Positions 32,181 through 39,983 of a DNA stretch of 58,041 nucleotides are shown piece after piece. The stretch spans positions 1-58,041 of the forward strand of contig NZ_JAMXBH010000027.1 of the NCBI RefSeq assembly GCF_023913735.1. The letters run 5' to 3'. The notes under the pieces are model-generated. The model saw nothing but the letters and a program-made list of their open reading frames with translations, had not been told where the DNA came from and ran no database searches. This DNA is from Pseudarthrobacter raffinosi (GTDB lineage: Bacteria > Actinomycetota > Actinomycetes > Actinomycetales > Micrococcaceae). Within the stretch, counting starts at the first letter, position 1. Each line of letters begins with the position of its first letter. Position numbers and translations under genes: made by a program.

Positions 32181-33373
32181 TGGACTACTGCCCTTCTGTG
32201 AAGTTTCTTGTGGGGGCGTGACTCCCAGGTGGCGCTGAACCGTTCTACAAGCTGGCGCAGCCCTTTGGTCACGGGGTCCCTGGTGCCTTCTTGCAGCAGC
32301 GGAACGCCTTTGTTTGTGGAAAACGGCACGGCCCGCGATCGCTGGAGGACAACATCTACAGGACAGCCGATGGTGGCCTCAACGTCCTGCAACGTCAGGC
32401 CTGACCGCCGGTCCGCAAAGTTGAGAACGACGTGTCGATTCGGAGGCACGAGGTCGAGTTCGGTGAGGATGCTGAATCCGGTGCGGAGCCCCCGGATGCT
32501 CGGAATATCCATGCCACAGACCCACACTGCGTCTGTGGCCTGATCCAGCGTGGCCAGAACATGTTCACCGAGTCCCGGGGCTGAATCAACAACGACATAT
32601 TGGAACTCGTTGGCCAGTTGGCTCAGCAGCCTTCCCACTTGTTCGCCGGTTATCTGGTCGGCATCAGCGGGCCGGAACGGGGCGCAAAGGGCGTAGATGC
32701 CCGATGGGTGAAGCGTCAGATAAGACTTCAGCACCACGCTGTCCTGGACTGCTGCCCCAACCACCGCATCAGCCAATGTCCGCTCGGGATCCAGCATCAG
32801 CCCGGAAGCAACGTCGCCGAACTGGAGATCGAGGTCAACCACCACAACGCCCATTGGAGCTTCCTTGCCCAATCCGACGGCAAGGTTCGTTGTAATGGTT
32901 GTCTTGCCGACACCGCCTTTGGGAGACATGACCGCGATAATCCGGCCGCTCCTTGGCTGTCCTTCGACGGAGTTGCCCAATCCACGGCGGCGGCCGGCGG
33001 CTGCCAGACTTGCCCGCTCCAGCAGCTTTCGAATGGTGTCAGCATTCGAACCGGGGTGTAGCAAATCCCTGATGCCGGCCCGCATGGCGGGAAGCGCAAT
33101 CTCGTCTTCACTTTCGGTCACCAGCACTACGCTGATTTCCGGATATTGAAGGTCGAAGAGACTGGCCAGCCGGATGGAGTCATCCATTGGCAAGCCGGGC
33201 CCAAGCAAGATAACTTCCACCGGGTCGCCACTTAGCACCTGGAGCAAATCGTCGGGACCAGGCGGAAGGTAGTCTGCTGTGATTGGATGGAAGGTGCCGT
33301 GCAATCCGGAGGCCGCCTGCCTTACGCGCTTTTCAAAATCCTGATCTGACGTGATCAGTACGTAGCGGCTCAT
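32177..33373 (-). CDS. tadZ: TadZ/CpaE-like localisation ATPase, cluster 2
   Basis: A 398-aa receiver-like plus MinD-type ATPase protein with deviant Walker A MSPKGGVGKTT (about 149-159). The start is ATG 33373, which overlaps the cpaB stop by 4 nt and lies about 9 nt after GGAG; upstream in-frame codons to 33445 sit inside cpaB. The C-terminus KKLHRRAVVQ matches the first copy. Confidence 0.92.
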   Translation of the reverse strand: MSRYVLITSDQDFEKRVRQAASGLHGTFHPITADYLPPGPDDLLQVLSGDPVEVILLGPGLPMDDSIRLASLFDLQYPEISVVLVTESEDEIALPAMRAGIRDLLHPGSNADTIRKLLERASLAAAGRRRGLGNSVEGQPRSGRIIAVMSPKGGVGKTTITTNLAVGLGKEAPMGVVVVDLDLQFGDVASGLMLDPERTLADAVVGAAVQDSVVLKSYLTLHPSGIYALCAPFRPADADQITGEQVGRLLSQLANEFQYVVVDSAPGLGEHVLATLDQATDAVWVCGMDIPSIRGLRTGFSILTELDLVPPNRHVVLNFADRRSGLTLQDVEATIGCPVDVVLQRSRAVPFSTNKGVPLLQEGTRDPVTKGLRQLVERFSATWESRPHKKLHRRAVVQ

Positions 33374-34128
33374 CGGTACAGCTCCGGCTTCTTGACCACT
33401 ACCGGTGCGCCCTCTGTGGCAGTTGAAGGTTCCTTGGTGAGCCACAAGGTCCCAAAGTGGGCCCCAAATGCGATCTTGGCCGAGTCAGCGTCGTTGCGGG
33501 CAAATGTTACGATCATCTGTCCGGTTGGCAACGCCGTATTGGACTGTTCGGCCGCATCGGTCGCCTTCGGCTCAGCAGGCGCCTCAGACAACGGGCGCTG
33601 TACGCTCGTCACCAGAACCTTATGAAAGACCTGCTGGCCAGACTCGAGCTCCGGCGAATCCTTCAAGGCGCCCTTGTCGAACAGGACTACGATGCCTACC
33701 GTATCGCCGGCGGCGATACGCCCCCCAACCGCCCGCTCTGCCTCCAGCTGAACCGAGACTTCCTGCATCCCCTCTGGAACGGGTACGGAGCCCGGCGCGG
33801 ATAGGCTGCTTGGATCGGCGAGGCGGACACCGAGCAGCGGTTCTCCGGGCAGGAGTTCCACGGCGGCTACCTTGCCGTTCAGCCCCTCCAGGCTTTTCAA
33901 TGCCCCATTGGGGACCGAAGCTGAAGGTAGCGAGGTGAGTTTGACTGCAGCTTTGATTTCCTCAAGATCAGAACCCTGCGGGATCTGTTCTTGGATGACT
34001 AGCACTTCGACGGGCTTTAGGTCCTCTTGGGCCCTGGCCTCGGATCCTTGAACATATGAGACCAGTAGCAGCGTGCCAACTAATGCCAGCACGAGTGCGA
34101 CGATGCCTCCCAGTAGGCGAGTTTTCAC
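33370..34128 (-). CDS. cpaB: Flp pilus assembly protein CpaB/RcpC-like, cluster 2
   Basis: A 252-aa protein. It has a GTG start at 34128, 9 nt after AAGGAG, giving KTRLLGGIVALVLALVGTLLLV, a signal-anchor aligned with the cluster 1 protein. The SAF domain follows (VEVLVIQEQIPQGSDLEEIK, VELLPGEPLLGVRLA), then QEVSVQLEAERAVGGRIAAGDTVG. The predicted location is outside the membrane. The frame continues upstream to 34344 inside the intergenic region but lacks support. Confidence 0.88.
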   Translation of the reverse strand: MKTRLLGGIVALVLALVGTLLLVSYVQGSEARAQEDLKPVEVLVIQEQIPQGSDLEEIKAAVKLTSLPSASVPNGALKSLEGLNGKVAAVELLPGEPLLGVRLADPSSLSAPGSVPVPEGMQEVSVQLEAERAVGGRIAAGDTVGIVVLFDKGALKDSPELESGQQVFHKVLVTSVQRPLSEAPAEPKATDAAEQSNTALPTGQMIVTFARNDADSAKIAFGAHFGTLWLTKEPSTATEGAPVVVKKPELYR

Positions 34129-34175
34129 TTTGTCTTTCTCCTTAGTTGTTAGAAATGAAGGATTTCTGCGGCTAG

Positions 34176-35255
34176 CTACTTGGTCAGTTGGACGCCGAGT
34201 GCGTCGTACGTTATGGGCCCACCTAGGGTGGCTGCTTCGGTCAGAGTTACCTTTCGGATAAACTCGCCGAAGATGCCGCGATCGCTGCCTTTGAGCTTGA
34301 GATCCTTCTCCAGGACTTTTGCATCCGGCGTCATGTAGTACCACGGCAGAGTGTTACTGCCCGATAGGTTCCAACCGCGAAGCGAAATCTGTGCAAAGGC
34401 CTCGACGCGGAAGGATTTTCCATATGGCGAGTCAGCGCAGGGATCGACACCCGTACCACCCTTGTCAGGACATGCCGTGTCGAAGATCGGGATCAGGATC
34501 TCCACCGTTTTTCCGGTGTCAAGACGCGCACCCCATCCGTTGAGCATGGTCACGCAGGAACCGTCGGGGCTGTTCCCTGGCCTTGCTTCTACCCAGGGAT
34601 TGTTCACGTCGACACGCAAGCTGCAGTTAGCGTTCGGGTCCTGGAGCCAGCCGAAGCCGCCCGGAAGCTCGTGTCCAGAGGATGACTGATGCGTGCAGTT
34701 GTACGGAGGGCTCTCTGAAATCGAGGAACCATGGGTTGGGAAGAATTGCAGGCCCTCGACAAATGTGGGGTCTGCCTCGCATTGGGAGAATGTCAGGGGG
34801 ACAACGTCTGCCGCCGCAATGCCACCAAACTGTGCCTGCGCGGAGGCAACTATGTCCGCTGTATCGATGCCCAGGACCCGGGCAAACGCAAGCGAGAAGT
34901 GCTTGTCGCCAGCGCCATTCTCAGTTTGTGTGGTGACATCCACTGTTGCGCCAGTCACGGTGGCCTTCAGTACGTGGCTCGAACCGTCGATGGCGTTGCC
35001 CTTGGCAAGTGGAGCCGCGTCCTCTTTGGGTGCTGCGCAGGCGGCAATTGAGGCCGCGGTTGGTGGGGTGGCGGCACACGCCTGCGCAATTGACAGGGCG
35101 GCGGAGTCCGCGCCGTTCTGGAGCTGGGCATGTTCGGAATACATAGTTGCCACGTCGACGGCAAACGCCGCCATCCCAATCAACACCACCATGAGGACGG
35201 CGCTCAATGGAGCGATGACTCCGCGCTCGCGTTCGTCGTGATCTATCCGCCACAT
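34176..35255 (-). CDS. TadG-like pilus-associated protein (Tad domain), cluster 2
   Basis: A 359-aa protein with the N-terminal Tad segment RGVIAPLSAVLMVVLIGMAAFAVDVA and LQNGADSAALSIAQAC, then a long predicted extracellular part rich in Asn/Gly/Ser with Cys residues. It starts at ATG 35255, overlapping tadE by 13 nt, exactly as in cluster 1. Outside the N-terminal domain it is clearly more diverged from the cluster 1 protein than the ATPases are, as expected for surface-exposed components. Confidence 0.85.
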   Translation of the reverse strand: MWRIDHDERERGVIAPLSAVLMVVLIGMAAFAVDVATMYSEHAQLQNGADSAALSIAQACAATPPTAASIAACAAPKEDAAPLAKGNAIDGSSHVLKATVTGATVDVTTQTENGAGDKHFSLAFARVLGIDTADIVASAQAQFGGIAAADVVPLTFSQCEADPTFVEGLQFFPTHGSSISESPPYNCTHQSSSGHELPGGFGWLQDPNANCSLRVDVNNPWVEARPGNSPDGSCVTMLNGWGARLDTGKTVEILIPIFDTACPDKGGTGVDPCADSPYGKSFRVEAFAQISLRGWNLSGSNTLPWYYMTPDAKVLEKDLKLKGSDRGIFGEFIRKVTLTEAATLGGPITYDALGVQLTK

Positions 35256-35686
35256 CGCATTACGCCTTTGCTTGAAATGTCGAGGTTGGCCGGCAGCCCT
35301 GGGATGAGGCCCGGCAGGCCGGTCAGGTAGGGAGTCACCACTTTGATGGTGACGACAACGGTTTCGCCGGCCGCACAGGCCGATCCGCCGGAGTAGGCAA
35401 TCTGAATGTCTGAGGGCCCCAATGCCACTGAAGGCGCGGCGCTGACTCCTACTGCCTTGGCGTCGGCTGCAGAGAAGCCTGCCTTCGAGGAGTGAATCGC
35501 CGTATACCTGGCTGTTTCGCGGGCTGCTTCGGACAGCGAGACCTGGATGTTAAAAGCCCTGCCGAACTCGACGATTCCGAATACAAGCATCAGAAAGATT
35601 GGGAGAATCAGGGCGAATTCGACGGCGACCGCACCTTTTTCACTAAGGGATCCGGAGCGTAGTGCGGCCCTAGTATTGACAGCCAT
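35243..35686 (-). CDS. tadE: TadE-like pseudopilin, cluster 2
   Basis: A 147-aa TadE-like protein with prepilin-type motif SEKGAVAVEFALILPIFLML (Glu at +5 after Gly). It ends KGVMRCGG, paralleling KGVMLCGG in the cluster 1 protein, with a second Cys in GGSACAAGE. The start is ATG 35686, sharing one base with the stop of the preceding pilin. The longer frame to 35980 runs through the pilin gene and is rejected. Confidence 0.88.
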   Translation of the reverse strand: MAVNTRAALRSGSLSEKGAVAVEFALILPIFLMLVFGIVEFGRAFNIQVSLSEAARETARYTAIHSSKAGFSAADAKAVGVSAAPSVALGPSDIQIAYSGGSACAAGETVVVTIKVVTPYLTGLPGLIPGLPANLDISSKGVMRCGG

Positions 35687-35889
35687 CACAGGCCGGCCAG
35701 CACATTTTGGAAACCCGGGATTAGCTGTTTGCCGAGAAATCCGACGGAGACAACTATGACGGTGGCAATAAAGCCGACCAGAAGCGCGTACTCCACTGCT
35801 GTGGCGCCTTTCTGCAGTGACTGCACAGAACGAAAACCGTGATTCAACCGCTGCACGATGATGTTCACATTGGATTTCAGGCCTTGCAC
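35686..35889 (-). CDS. flp: Flp-type pilin, cluster 2, second copy
   Basis: A 67-aa prepilin. Leader ...SLQKG is followed by ATAVEYALLVGFIATVIVV, the classic Flp cleavage site and helix. It ends FLGKQLIPGFQNVLAGL with no Cys. It lies downstream of a terminator-like hairpin that separates it from the first pilin gene, so it is probably expressed at lower level, perhaps as a minor pilin. It is fused operonically to tadE by a one-base overlap. Confidence 0.92.
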   Translation of the reverse strand: MQGLKSNVNIIVQRLNHGFRSVQSLQKGATAVEYALLVGFIATVIVVSVGFLGKQLIPGFQNVLAGL

Positions 35890-35916
35890 AACCCCTCCTT
35901 GCAGATGGCGGTAACC

Positions 35917-35970
35917 TAAAAGCGGGGACGGTCGTAGTGGAGCAAATGCTCGAACTAAACCGTCCCCGCT
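35917..35970 (-). terminator. Terminator-like hairpin between the two cluster 2 pilin genes
   Basis: AGCGGGGACGGT (35921-35932) pairs perfectly with 35959-35970. The 26-nt loop holds a small GAGCA/TGCTC hairpin. On the minus strand the stem is followed by TTTTAGG, a short T-run. It probably terminates or attenuates most transcripts after the first pilin, leaving a fraction to read through into the second pilin and the machinery genes. Confidence 0.65.
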
Positions 35971-35991
35971 CCAGGACCATACGGTGGATAA

Positions 35992-36195
35992 TTACGCGAC
36001 GGGAGCGAGCTTGGCGCCGACCTTGTCGAAGATCAGATCCAGGTTGGTGCCAACAAGGGCGACGGCGGTGATGATAACCACGGCGATGAGGGCAACCATC
36101 AGGCCGTACTCCACTGCGGTTGCGCCCTTTTCGGACGAGAGACGATTCTTTACGCCGGCGACAAAGGCCATCATAGAGACCATAAGAGAAGTCAT
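35992..36195 (-). CDS. flp: Flp-type pilin, cluster 2, first (probable major) copy
   Basis: A 67-aa prepilin. It has leader ...SSEKG then ATAVEYGLMVALIAVVIIT, with Glu +5 and Tyr +6, and ends FDKVGAKLAPVA. The RBS AAGGAA lies before ATG 36195. It is the first gene of cluster 2, with a 275-nt upstream region rich in dyad symmetry and followed by a terminator-like hairpin, all consistent with a highly expressed major pilin. Confidence 0.93.
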   Translation of the reverse strand: MTSLMVSMMAFVAGVKNRLSSEKGATAVEYGLMVALIAVVIITAVALVGTNLDLIFDKVGAKLAPVA

Positions 36196-36265
36196 TTTTA
36201 TTTTCCTTAATTCGATGAAATTGATTTGGATACTTTCAACGAATTTCCAGCTGCCCCCATAGTTC

Positions 36266-36288
36266 CTTAGCGGCTGGACTTCGCTAAG
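36266..36288. promoter_or_regulatory. Dyad CTTAGCG-N9-CGCTAAG upstream of cluster 2 flp
   Basis: Perfect 7-bp inverted arms (36266-36272 and 36282-36288) are separated by 9 bp, about 75 bp upstream of the flp ATG. It could be an operator or an RNA hairpin in the 5' leader. The surrounding stretch (36196-36420) is noticeably more A/T-rich than the rest of the window. No confident -35/-10 pair is visible. Confidence 0.4.
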
Positions 36289-36359
36289 AAGAGATTGTCA
36301 TCCACATTCCAACGCAACAATGCGTAGTTGTACTCGACTTTCTGAAAGGCGTTTTGAGT

Positions 36360-36388
36360 GAGTACTCGGAGCGATCGCCTGAGTACTC
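36360..36388. promoter_or_regulatory. Paired GAGTACTC palindromes 21 bp apart, candidate operator
   Basis: GAGTACTC occurs at 36360-36367 and 36381-36388, centre-to-centre 21 bp (two helical turns). An 8-bp palindrome GCGATCGC lies between them at 36371-36378. Such phased palindromes suggest cooperative binding by a dimeric regulator. The site lies about 165 bp upstream of flp and 83 bp after the end of the prepilin peptidase gene, in the 275-nt spacer 36196-36470 that contains no gene. Confidence 0.45.
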
Positions 36389-36470
36389 AGATAGGAGGGG
36401 AAAGGAGAGAACCACTACTTGGTTTCCCCGGGTAAAGCCCGGAGAACTGGCGTGTGACAGCGGCTCTGGG

Positions 36471-37136
36471 CTAGAGCATAAAGAGCGCGACACCCGCAGT
36501 CGCGGCGAGCATGGAGGGCCCGTGGGCCACCTCTGAAGGCCGTTCAGCACGGTTCCTGCGTACTGCAAGCAAGGTAACAACGCCGTTCAGTACAAACCCC
36601 AACAGGCCACCATAAAGAAGCTGTGTCCAACCTAGGTATCCCAAGTAGAGGCCCACGGGAGCGGCAAGCTTGACGTCGCCCATTCCCAGGCCCGCCGGCG
36701 AAATTAACGCCAGAATCAGGTAGGTGACGAAGAGAATTGCGGCGCCGGCCAGTCCGCGCAGGAGGTCAGGCCACGGTTGCCCACCAAACGTGACCGCTAA
36801 GAGGCACAAAAGCCCACCTGCTAATAGGGCAAGAACCAAAGGGTTCGGCAGCAAATGGAGCGAGACGTCAATTCTCGCCAGCTGCACGCCAAGAACGGCG
36901 AGGAGTAGGAATGCCGGCAATTCTGGGTCGACGCCGAACTGGAACGCGAAGGCGGCGCAAAGGGCGGCGGTGATGGCCGCCGTCGTGATCCTTGCCCGCA
37001 TGCCAGGCATCGGGCCGACGCGGGGGAGAAGTCTGGCAATAAGCAGTTCGGCTAGCGGTGAAAGTATGAGTCCTACGAGGCCGATGCTGGCCACGAACAG
37101 TGGTCCGGCTGAGCCAGCGTCGCCCCAAGAAGTCAC
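36471..37136 (-). CDS. tadV: Prepilin peptidase TadV/CpaA-like (A24 family)
   Basis: A 221-aa polytopic aspartic protease. The two catalytic Asp are visible: one in LARIDVSLHLLPNPL and the other in the GxGD motif GMGDVKLAAP. Seven or so hydrophobic helices are predicted. It cleaves prepilin leaders after Gly, matching the NEQG/SEKG/LQKG sites of the three Flp proteins and the TadE proteins. Only one peptidase gene is present for two tad clusters, so it probably serves both. It is the first minus-strand gene of the island, next to the rplM promoter. Confidence 0.9.
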   Translation of the reverse strand: MTSWGDAGSAGPLFVASIGLVGLILSPLAELLIARLLPRVGPMPGMRARITTAAITAALCAAFAFQFGVDPELPAFLLLAVLGVQLARIDVSLHLLPNPLVLALLAGGLLCLLAVTFGGQPWPDLLRGLAGAAILFVTYLILALISPAGLGMGDVKLAAPVGLYLGYLGWTQLLYGGLLGFVLNGVVTLLAVRRNRAERPSEVAHGPSMLAATAGVALFML

Positions 37137-37195
37137 TGCATCCCCTGCTTACGTCGGGCCGGCGGATTGAAGGCTGAGCGTCCGGCTACCTCATT

Positions 37196-37225
37196 TTGAC
37201 CCTGAGGCCCGGTTCAAGCTAACAT
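37196..37225 (+). promoter_or_regulatory. Promoter for rplM-rpsI
   Basis: TTGACC (37196-37201) and TAACAT (37220-37225) are separated by 18 bp, giving a leader of about 200 nt before rplM. The rest of the spacer 37137-37433 holds no gene. It lies immediately outside the pilus island, so rplM does not rely on readthrough from truA, its usual upstream neighbour. Confidence 0.6.
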
Positions 37226-37433
37226 TGGTAGTCGTTGTGCGTGTCCTTTCTCGATGATGCGTGCCCGCTTGAGAATCCGGTTGCAGGATAACTACTCAAC
37301 GAGCACATTCGGGACTTCAGGATGACTGGTTACATGGAGCCCTCACCTCTGTTCCGGTAGCGCATAGATAGTAGGTGCACACGCTTGAGTGGCACCTAAA
37401 CAAGAACGCCAGAACAAGAACGAGGCAAAAACC

Positions 37434-37877
37434 GTGCGTACGTACACCCCGAAGCCCGGCGATATCAACCGCCAGTGGCACGTCATTGACGCCACAGACG
37501 TTGTCCTTGGTCGCCTCGCGAGCCAGACCGCAATCCTGCTGCGCGGCAAGCACAAGGCCACCTTTGCGTCCCACATGGACATGGGCGACTTCGTCATCAT
37601 CATCAACGCAGAGAAGGTAGCCCTGACCGGCGCCAAGCTCGAGCAGAAGCGCGCATACCGCCACTCCGGCTACCCGGGCGGCCTGACCTCTGTCAACTAC
37701 GCGGAACTCCTGGAGTCCAACCCGGTCCGCGCCGTTGAGAAGGCCATCAAGGGCATGCTCCCCAAGAACTCCCTCGCTGCACAGCAGCTGGGCAAGCTGA
37801 AGGTGTACCGCGGTGCAGAGCACCCCCACGCCGCCCAGCAGCCCAAGACGTTCGAAATTTCCCAGGTCGCCCAGTAG
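37434..37877 (+). CDS. rplM: 50S ribosomal protein L13 (uL13)
   Basis: A 147-aa uL13, an early 50S assembly protein. It shows RTYTPKPGDINRQWHVIDAT, VLGRLASQTAILLRGKHK and the C-terminal LKVYRGAEHPHAAQQP. The start is GTG 37434, 8 nt after a GAGG purine run; the frame continues upstream but the N-terminus then departs from family norms. It is followed by rpsI after 38 nt, the standard pair. Confidence 0.97.
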   Translation: MRTYTPKPGDINRQWHVIDATDVVLGRLASQTAILLRGKHKATFASHMDMGDFVIIINAEKVALTGAKLEQKRAYRHSGYPGGLTSVNYAELLESNPVRAVEKAIKGMLPKNSLAAQQLGKLKVYRGAEHPHAAQQPKTFEISQVAQ

Positions 37878-37915
37878 TCCTGGCCACCAAACAACTTATC
37901 TATACAAGGAGAATC

Positions 37916-38422
37916 GTGGCTCAGAACGAAGAGACCACCGAGGCCGTTGTGGCTGAGGAAAACCCGACCAGCTACACCTCGGAGAGCGGTCCTGCAGAAG
38001 CAGAAGCGCCGAAGAAGGAACGCCCGGCACTGACCGTTGCCGGCGCCGCAGTTGGCCGCCGCAAGGAAGCTGTTGCCCGCGTGCGCATCGTCCCCGGCAC
38101 CGGCAAGTGGACCATCAACGGCCGTGCGCTGGACAACTACTTCCCGAACAAGCTGCACCAGCAGGACGTCAACGAGCCCTTCAAGATCCTCGATCTTGAT
38201 GGCGCCTACGACGTCATTGCCCGCATCCACGGTGGCGGCATCTCCGGCCAGGCCGGTGCCCTGCGCCTCGGCATCGCCCGTTCACTGAACGAGATCGACA
38301 CCGAGAACAACCGCGCCACCCTGAAGAAGGCCGGTTACCTGCGCCGTGACGCACGCGTCATCGAGCGTAAGAAGGCCGGTCTCAAGAAGGCCCGTAAGGC
38401 TCAGCAGTACTCCAAGCGCTAA
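37916..38422 (+). CDS. rpsI: 30S ribosomal protein S9 (uS9) with N-terminal extension
   Basis: A 168-aa uS9. The first ~40 residues are an acidic, Glu/Ala/Thr-rich extension. The core begins near AGAAVGRRKEAVARVRIVPG and ends with the basic tail KKARKAQQYSKR that reaches P-site tRNA. The start is GTG, 6-7 nt after AAGGAG. It is followed by a T-less hairpin and then glmM. Confidence 0.96.
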   Translation: MAQNEETTEAVVAEENPTSYTSESGPAEAEAPKKERPALTVAGAAVGRRKEAVARVRIVPGTGKWTINGRALDNYFPNKLHQQDVNEPFKILDLDGAYDVIARIHGGGISGQAGALRLGIARSLNEIDTENNRATLKKAGYLRRDARVIERKKAGLKKARKAQQYSKR

Positions 38423-38433
38423 ACCCGCTTACA

Positions 38434-38470
38434 CAGAAGCCCGTCCCACCGTTGGTGGGGCGGGCTTCTG
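38434..38470 (+). terminator. Hairpin without T-tract after rpsI
   Basis: CAGAAGCCCG then CCCACC pairs with GGTGGG and CGGGCTTCTG around a 3-nt loop, with one mismatch. No U-run follows. It lies 12 nt after the rpsI stop and before the glmM promoter, so it probably ends the rplM-rpsI transcript. Confidence 0.55.
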
Positions 38471-38524
38471 CCGTTAAGCACGCGTGCTATCTATGTCGAT
38501 GCCGGCGTCGGGTTGACCAGCCAG

Positions 38525-38562
38525 TTCAAAGCCCTGTGCCTGCATCGCCTAGACTTGACCCG
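38525..38562 (+). promoter_or_regulatory. Promoter for leaderless glmM
   Basis: TTCAAA (38525-38530) and TAGACT (38550-38555) are 19 bp apart. TAGACT ends 7 nt before the ATG, so transcription should begin at or next to the start codon. No Shine-Dalgarno sequence is present in the intervening TGACCCG. Confidence 0.6.
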
Positions 38563-39924
38563 ATGTCTAGATTATTTGGAACAGATGGTGTCCGGGGCTT
38601 GGCTAACGGCCTGTTGACTGCCGAGCTGGCGATGAACCTGGCCCAGGCGGCCGCCGTCGTGCTTGGTCATGACCGCAATACAAACGGCACTCGGCCCCGT
38701 GCCGTGGTGGCGCGCGACCCCCGCGCCAGCGGGGAATTCATCGCCGCTGCCGTTGAGGCGGGTCTCTCCAGCTCCGGTATTGACGTCTACGACGCCGGTG
38801 TCCTCCCGACCCCGGCCGCGGCCTACCTCGTGGCAGACCTTGACGCTGACTTCGGTGTCATGATCTCGGCCTCTCACAATCCGGCACCGGACAACGGCAT
38901 TAAGTTCTTCGCCCGCGGCGGCCAGAAGCTCCCCGACGATGTCGAGAACGCCATCGAAGAACAGATGAGCAAGGAACCCGTGCGGCCGGTCGGCAGCGAC
39001 GTGGGCAGGATCCAGCGCTTCTCGGACGCCGAGGACCGCTACATTGTGCACCTCCTGCGCACCCTCCCGCACCGACTGGACGGGCTGAAGGTAGTGCTGG
39101 ACTGCGCCCACGGGGCCGCCAGCGGCTGCTCACCCCAGGTCTTCAAGGACGCCGGTGCCGACGTCATAGTGATAGGCGCCGAGCCGGACGGACACAACAT
39201 CAACGACGGTGTCGGGTCCACGCACCTCGGTCCGCTCAAGGCCGCCGTGCTGAAGCACGGAGCCGACCTCGGCATAGCCCACGATGGCGACGCCGACCGC
39301 TGCCTCGCCGTAGACCACGAAGGCACAGAGGTGGACGGTGACCAGATCATGGCGATCCTGGCCGTGGCACTCAAAGCCTCAGGCAAGCTCATCGACGACG
39401 TCCTGGTGGCTACCGTCATGAGCAACCTCGGCCTCAAGATCGCACTGCGCCAAGCAGGCATCACGATCCGCGAAACAGGTGTCGGGGACCGCTACGTCCT
39501 TGAGGAGATGCGCGACGGCGGATACAACCTCGGCGGCGAGCAGTCCGGCCACGTGATCTTCGCTGATTACGCCACCACAGGCGACGGAGTCCTCACCGGG
39601 CTCCAGCTGGCTGCGCAGGTCGCCCTGACGGGCCGGACGCTCAAGCAGCTCGCCACCGTGATGATCAAGCTCCCGCAGGTACTCATCAACGTCAAGGGCG
39701 TGGACCGCACGCGCGTGGGTAGTTCCGACGCGCTGGCTCAGGCCGTGGTCCTTGCTGAAGCCGAGCTGGGTGACACCGGACGTGTCCTGCTCCGCCCGTC
39801 AGGCACCGAACCCGTTGTCCGGGTCATGGTGGAGGCCGGCGACGAAGCCACGGCCCAGTCCGTCGCCGAGCGCCTTGCCCAGGTGGTCAGGACCGAACTT
39901 GCCCTCGAGCTCGTGGCGGACTGA
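38563..39924 (+). CDS. glmM: Phosphoglucosamine mutase
   Basis: A 453-aa enzyme converting glucosamine-6-phosphate to glucosamine-1-phosphate for peptidoglycan precursor synthesis. The active-site phosphoserine is S104 in MISASHNP, the metal loop is HDGDADR, the sugar-binding loop is GGEQSGH and the phosphate-binding C-terminal motif is RPSGTEPVVRVM. The start is ATG 38563 (MSRLFGTDGVRG), the universal N-terminus. glmS, which makes its substrate, lies about 2.4 kb downstream. The gene is predicted leaderless. Confidence 0.97.
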   Translation: MSRLFGTDGVRGLANGLLTAELAMNLAQAAAVVLGHDRNTNGTRPRAVVARDPRASGEFIAAAVEAGLSSSGIDVYDAGVLPTPAAAYLVADLDADFGVMISASHNPAPDNGIKFFARGGQKLPDDVENAIEEQMSKEPVRPVGSDVGRIQRFSDAEDRYIVHLLRTLPHRLDGLKVVLDCAHGAASGCSPQVFKDAGADVIVIGAEPDGHNINDGVGSTHLGPLKAAVLKHGADLGIAHDGDADRCLAVDHEGTEVDGDQIMAILAVALKASGKLIDDVLVATVMSNLGLKIALRQAGITIRETGVGDRYVLEEMRDGGYNLGGEQSGHVIFADYATTGDGVLTGLQLAAQVALTGRTLKQLATVMIKLPQVLINVKGVDRTRVGSSDALAQAVVLAEAELGDTGRVLLRPSGTEPVVRVMVEAGDEATAQSVAERLAQVVRTELALELVAD

Positions 39925-39941
39925 CCCGGAAAGCACCAAAA

Positions 39942-39977
39942 AGAATGGCCGGCCTCCGCAGGGAGACTGGCCATTCT
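39942..39977. terminator. Hairpin between convergent glmM and mscL
   Basis: AGAATGGCC (39942-39950) pairs with GGCCATTCT (39969-39977). It is A-rich on the left (CAAAAAG) and has CCTTGG on the right. It lies between two convergent genes, so it probably works in both directions, better on the minus strand, where a T-run follows. Confidence 0.6.
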
Positions 39978-39983
39978 CCTTGG

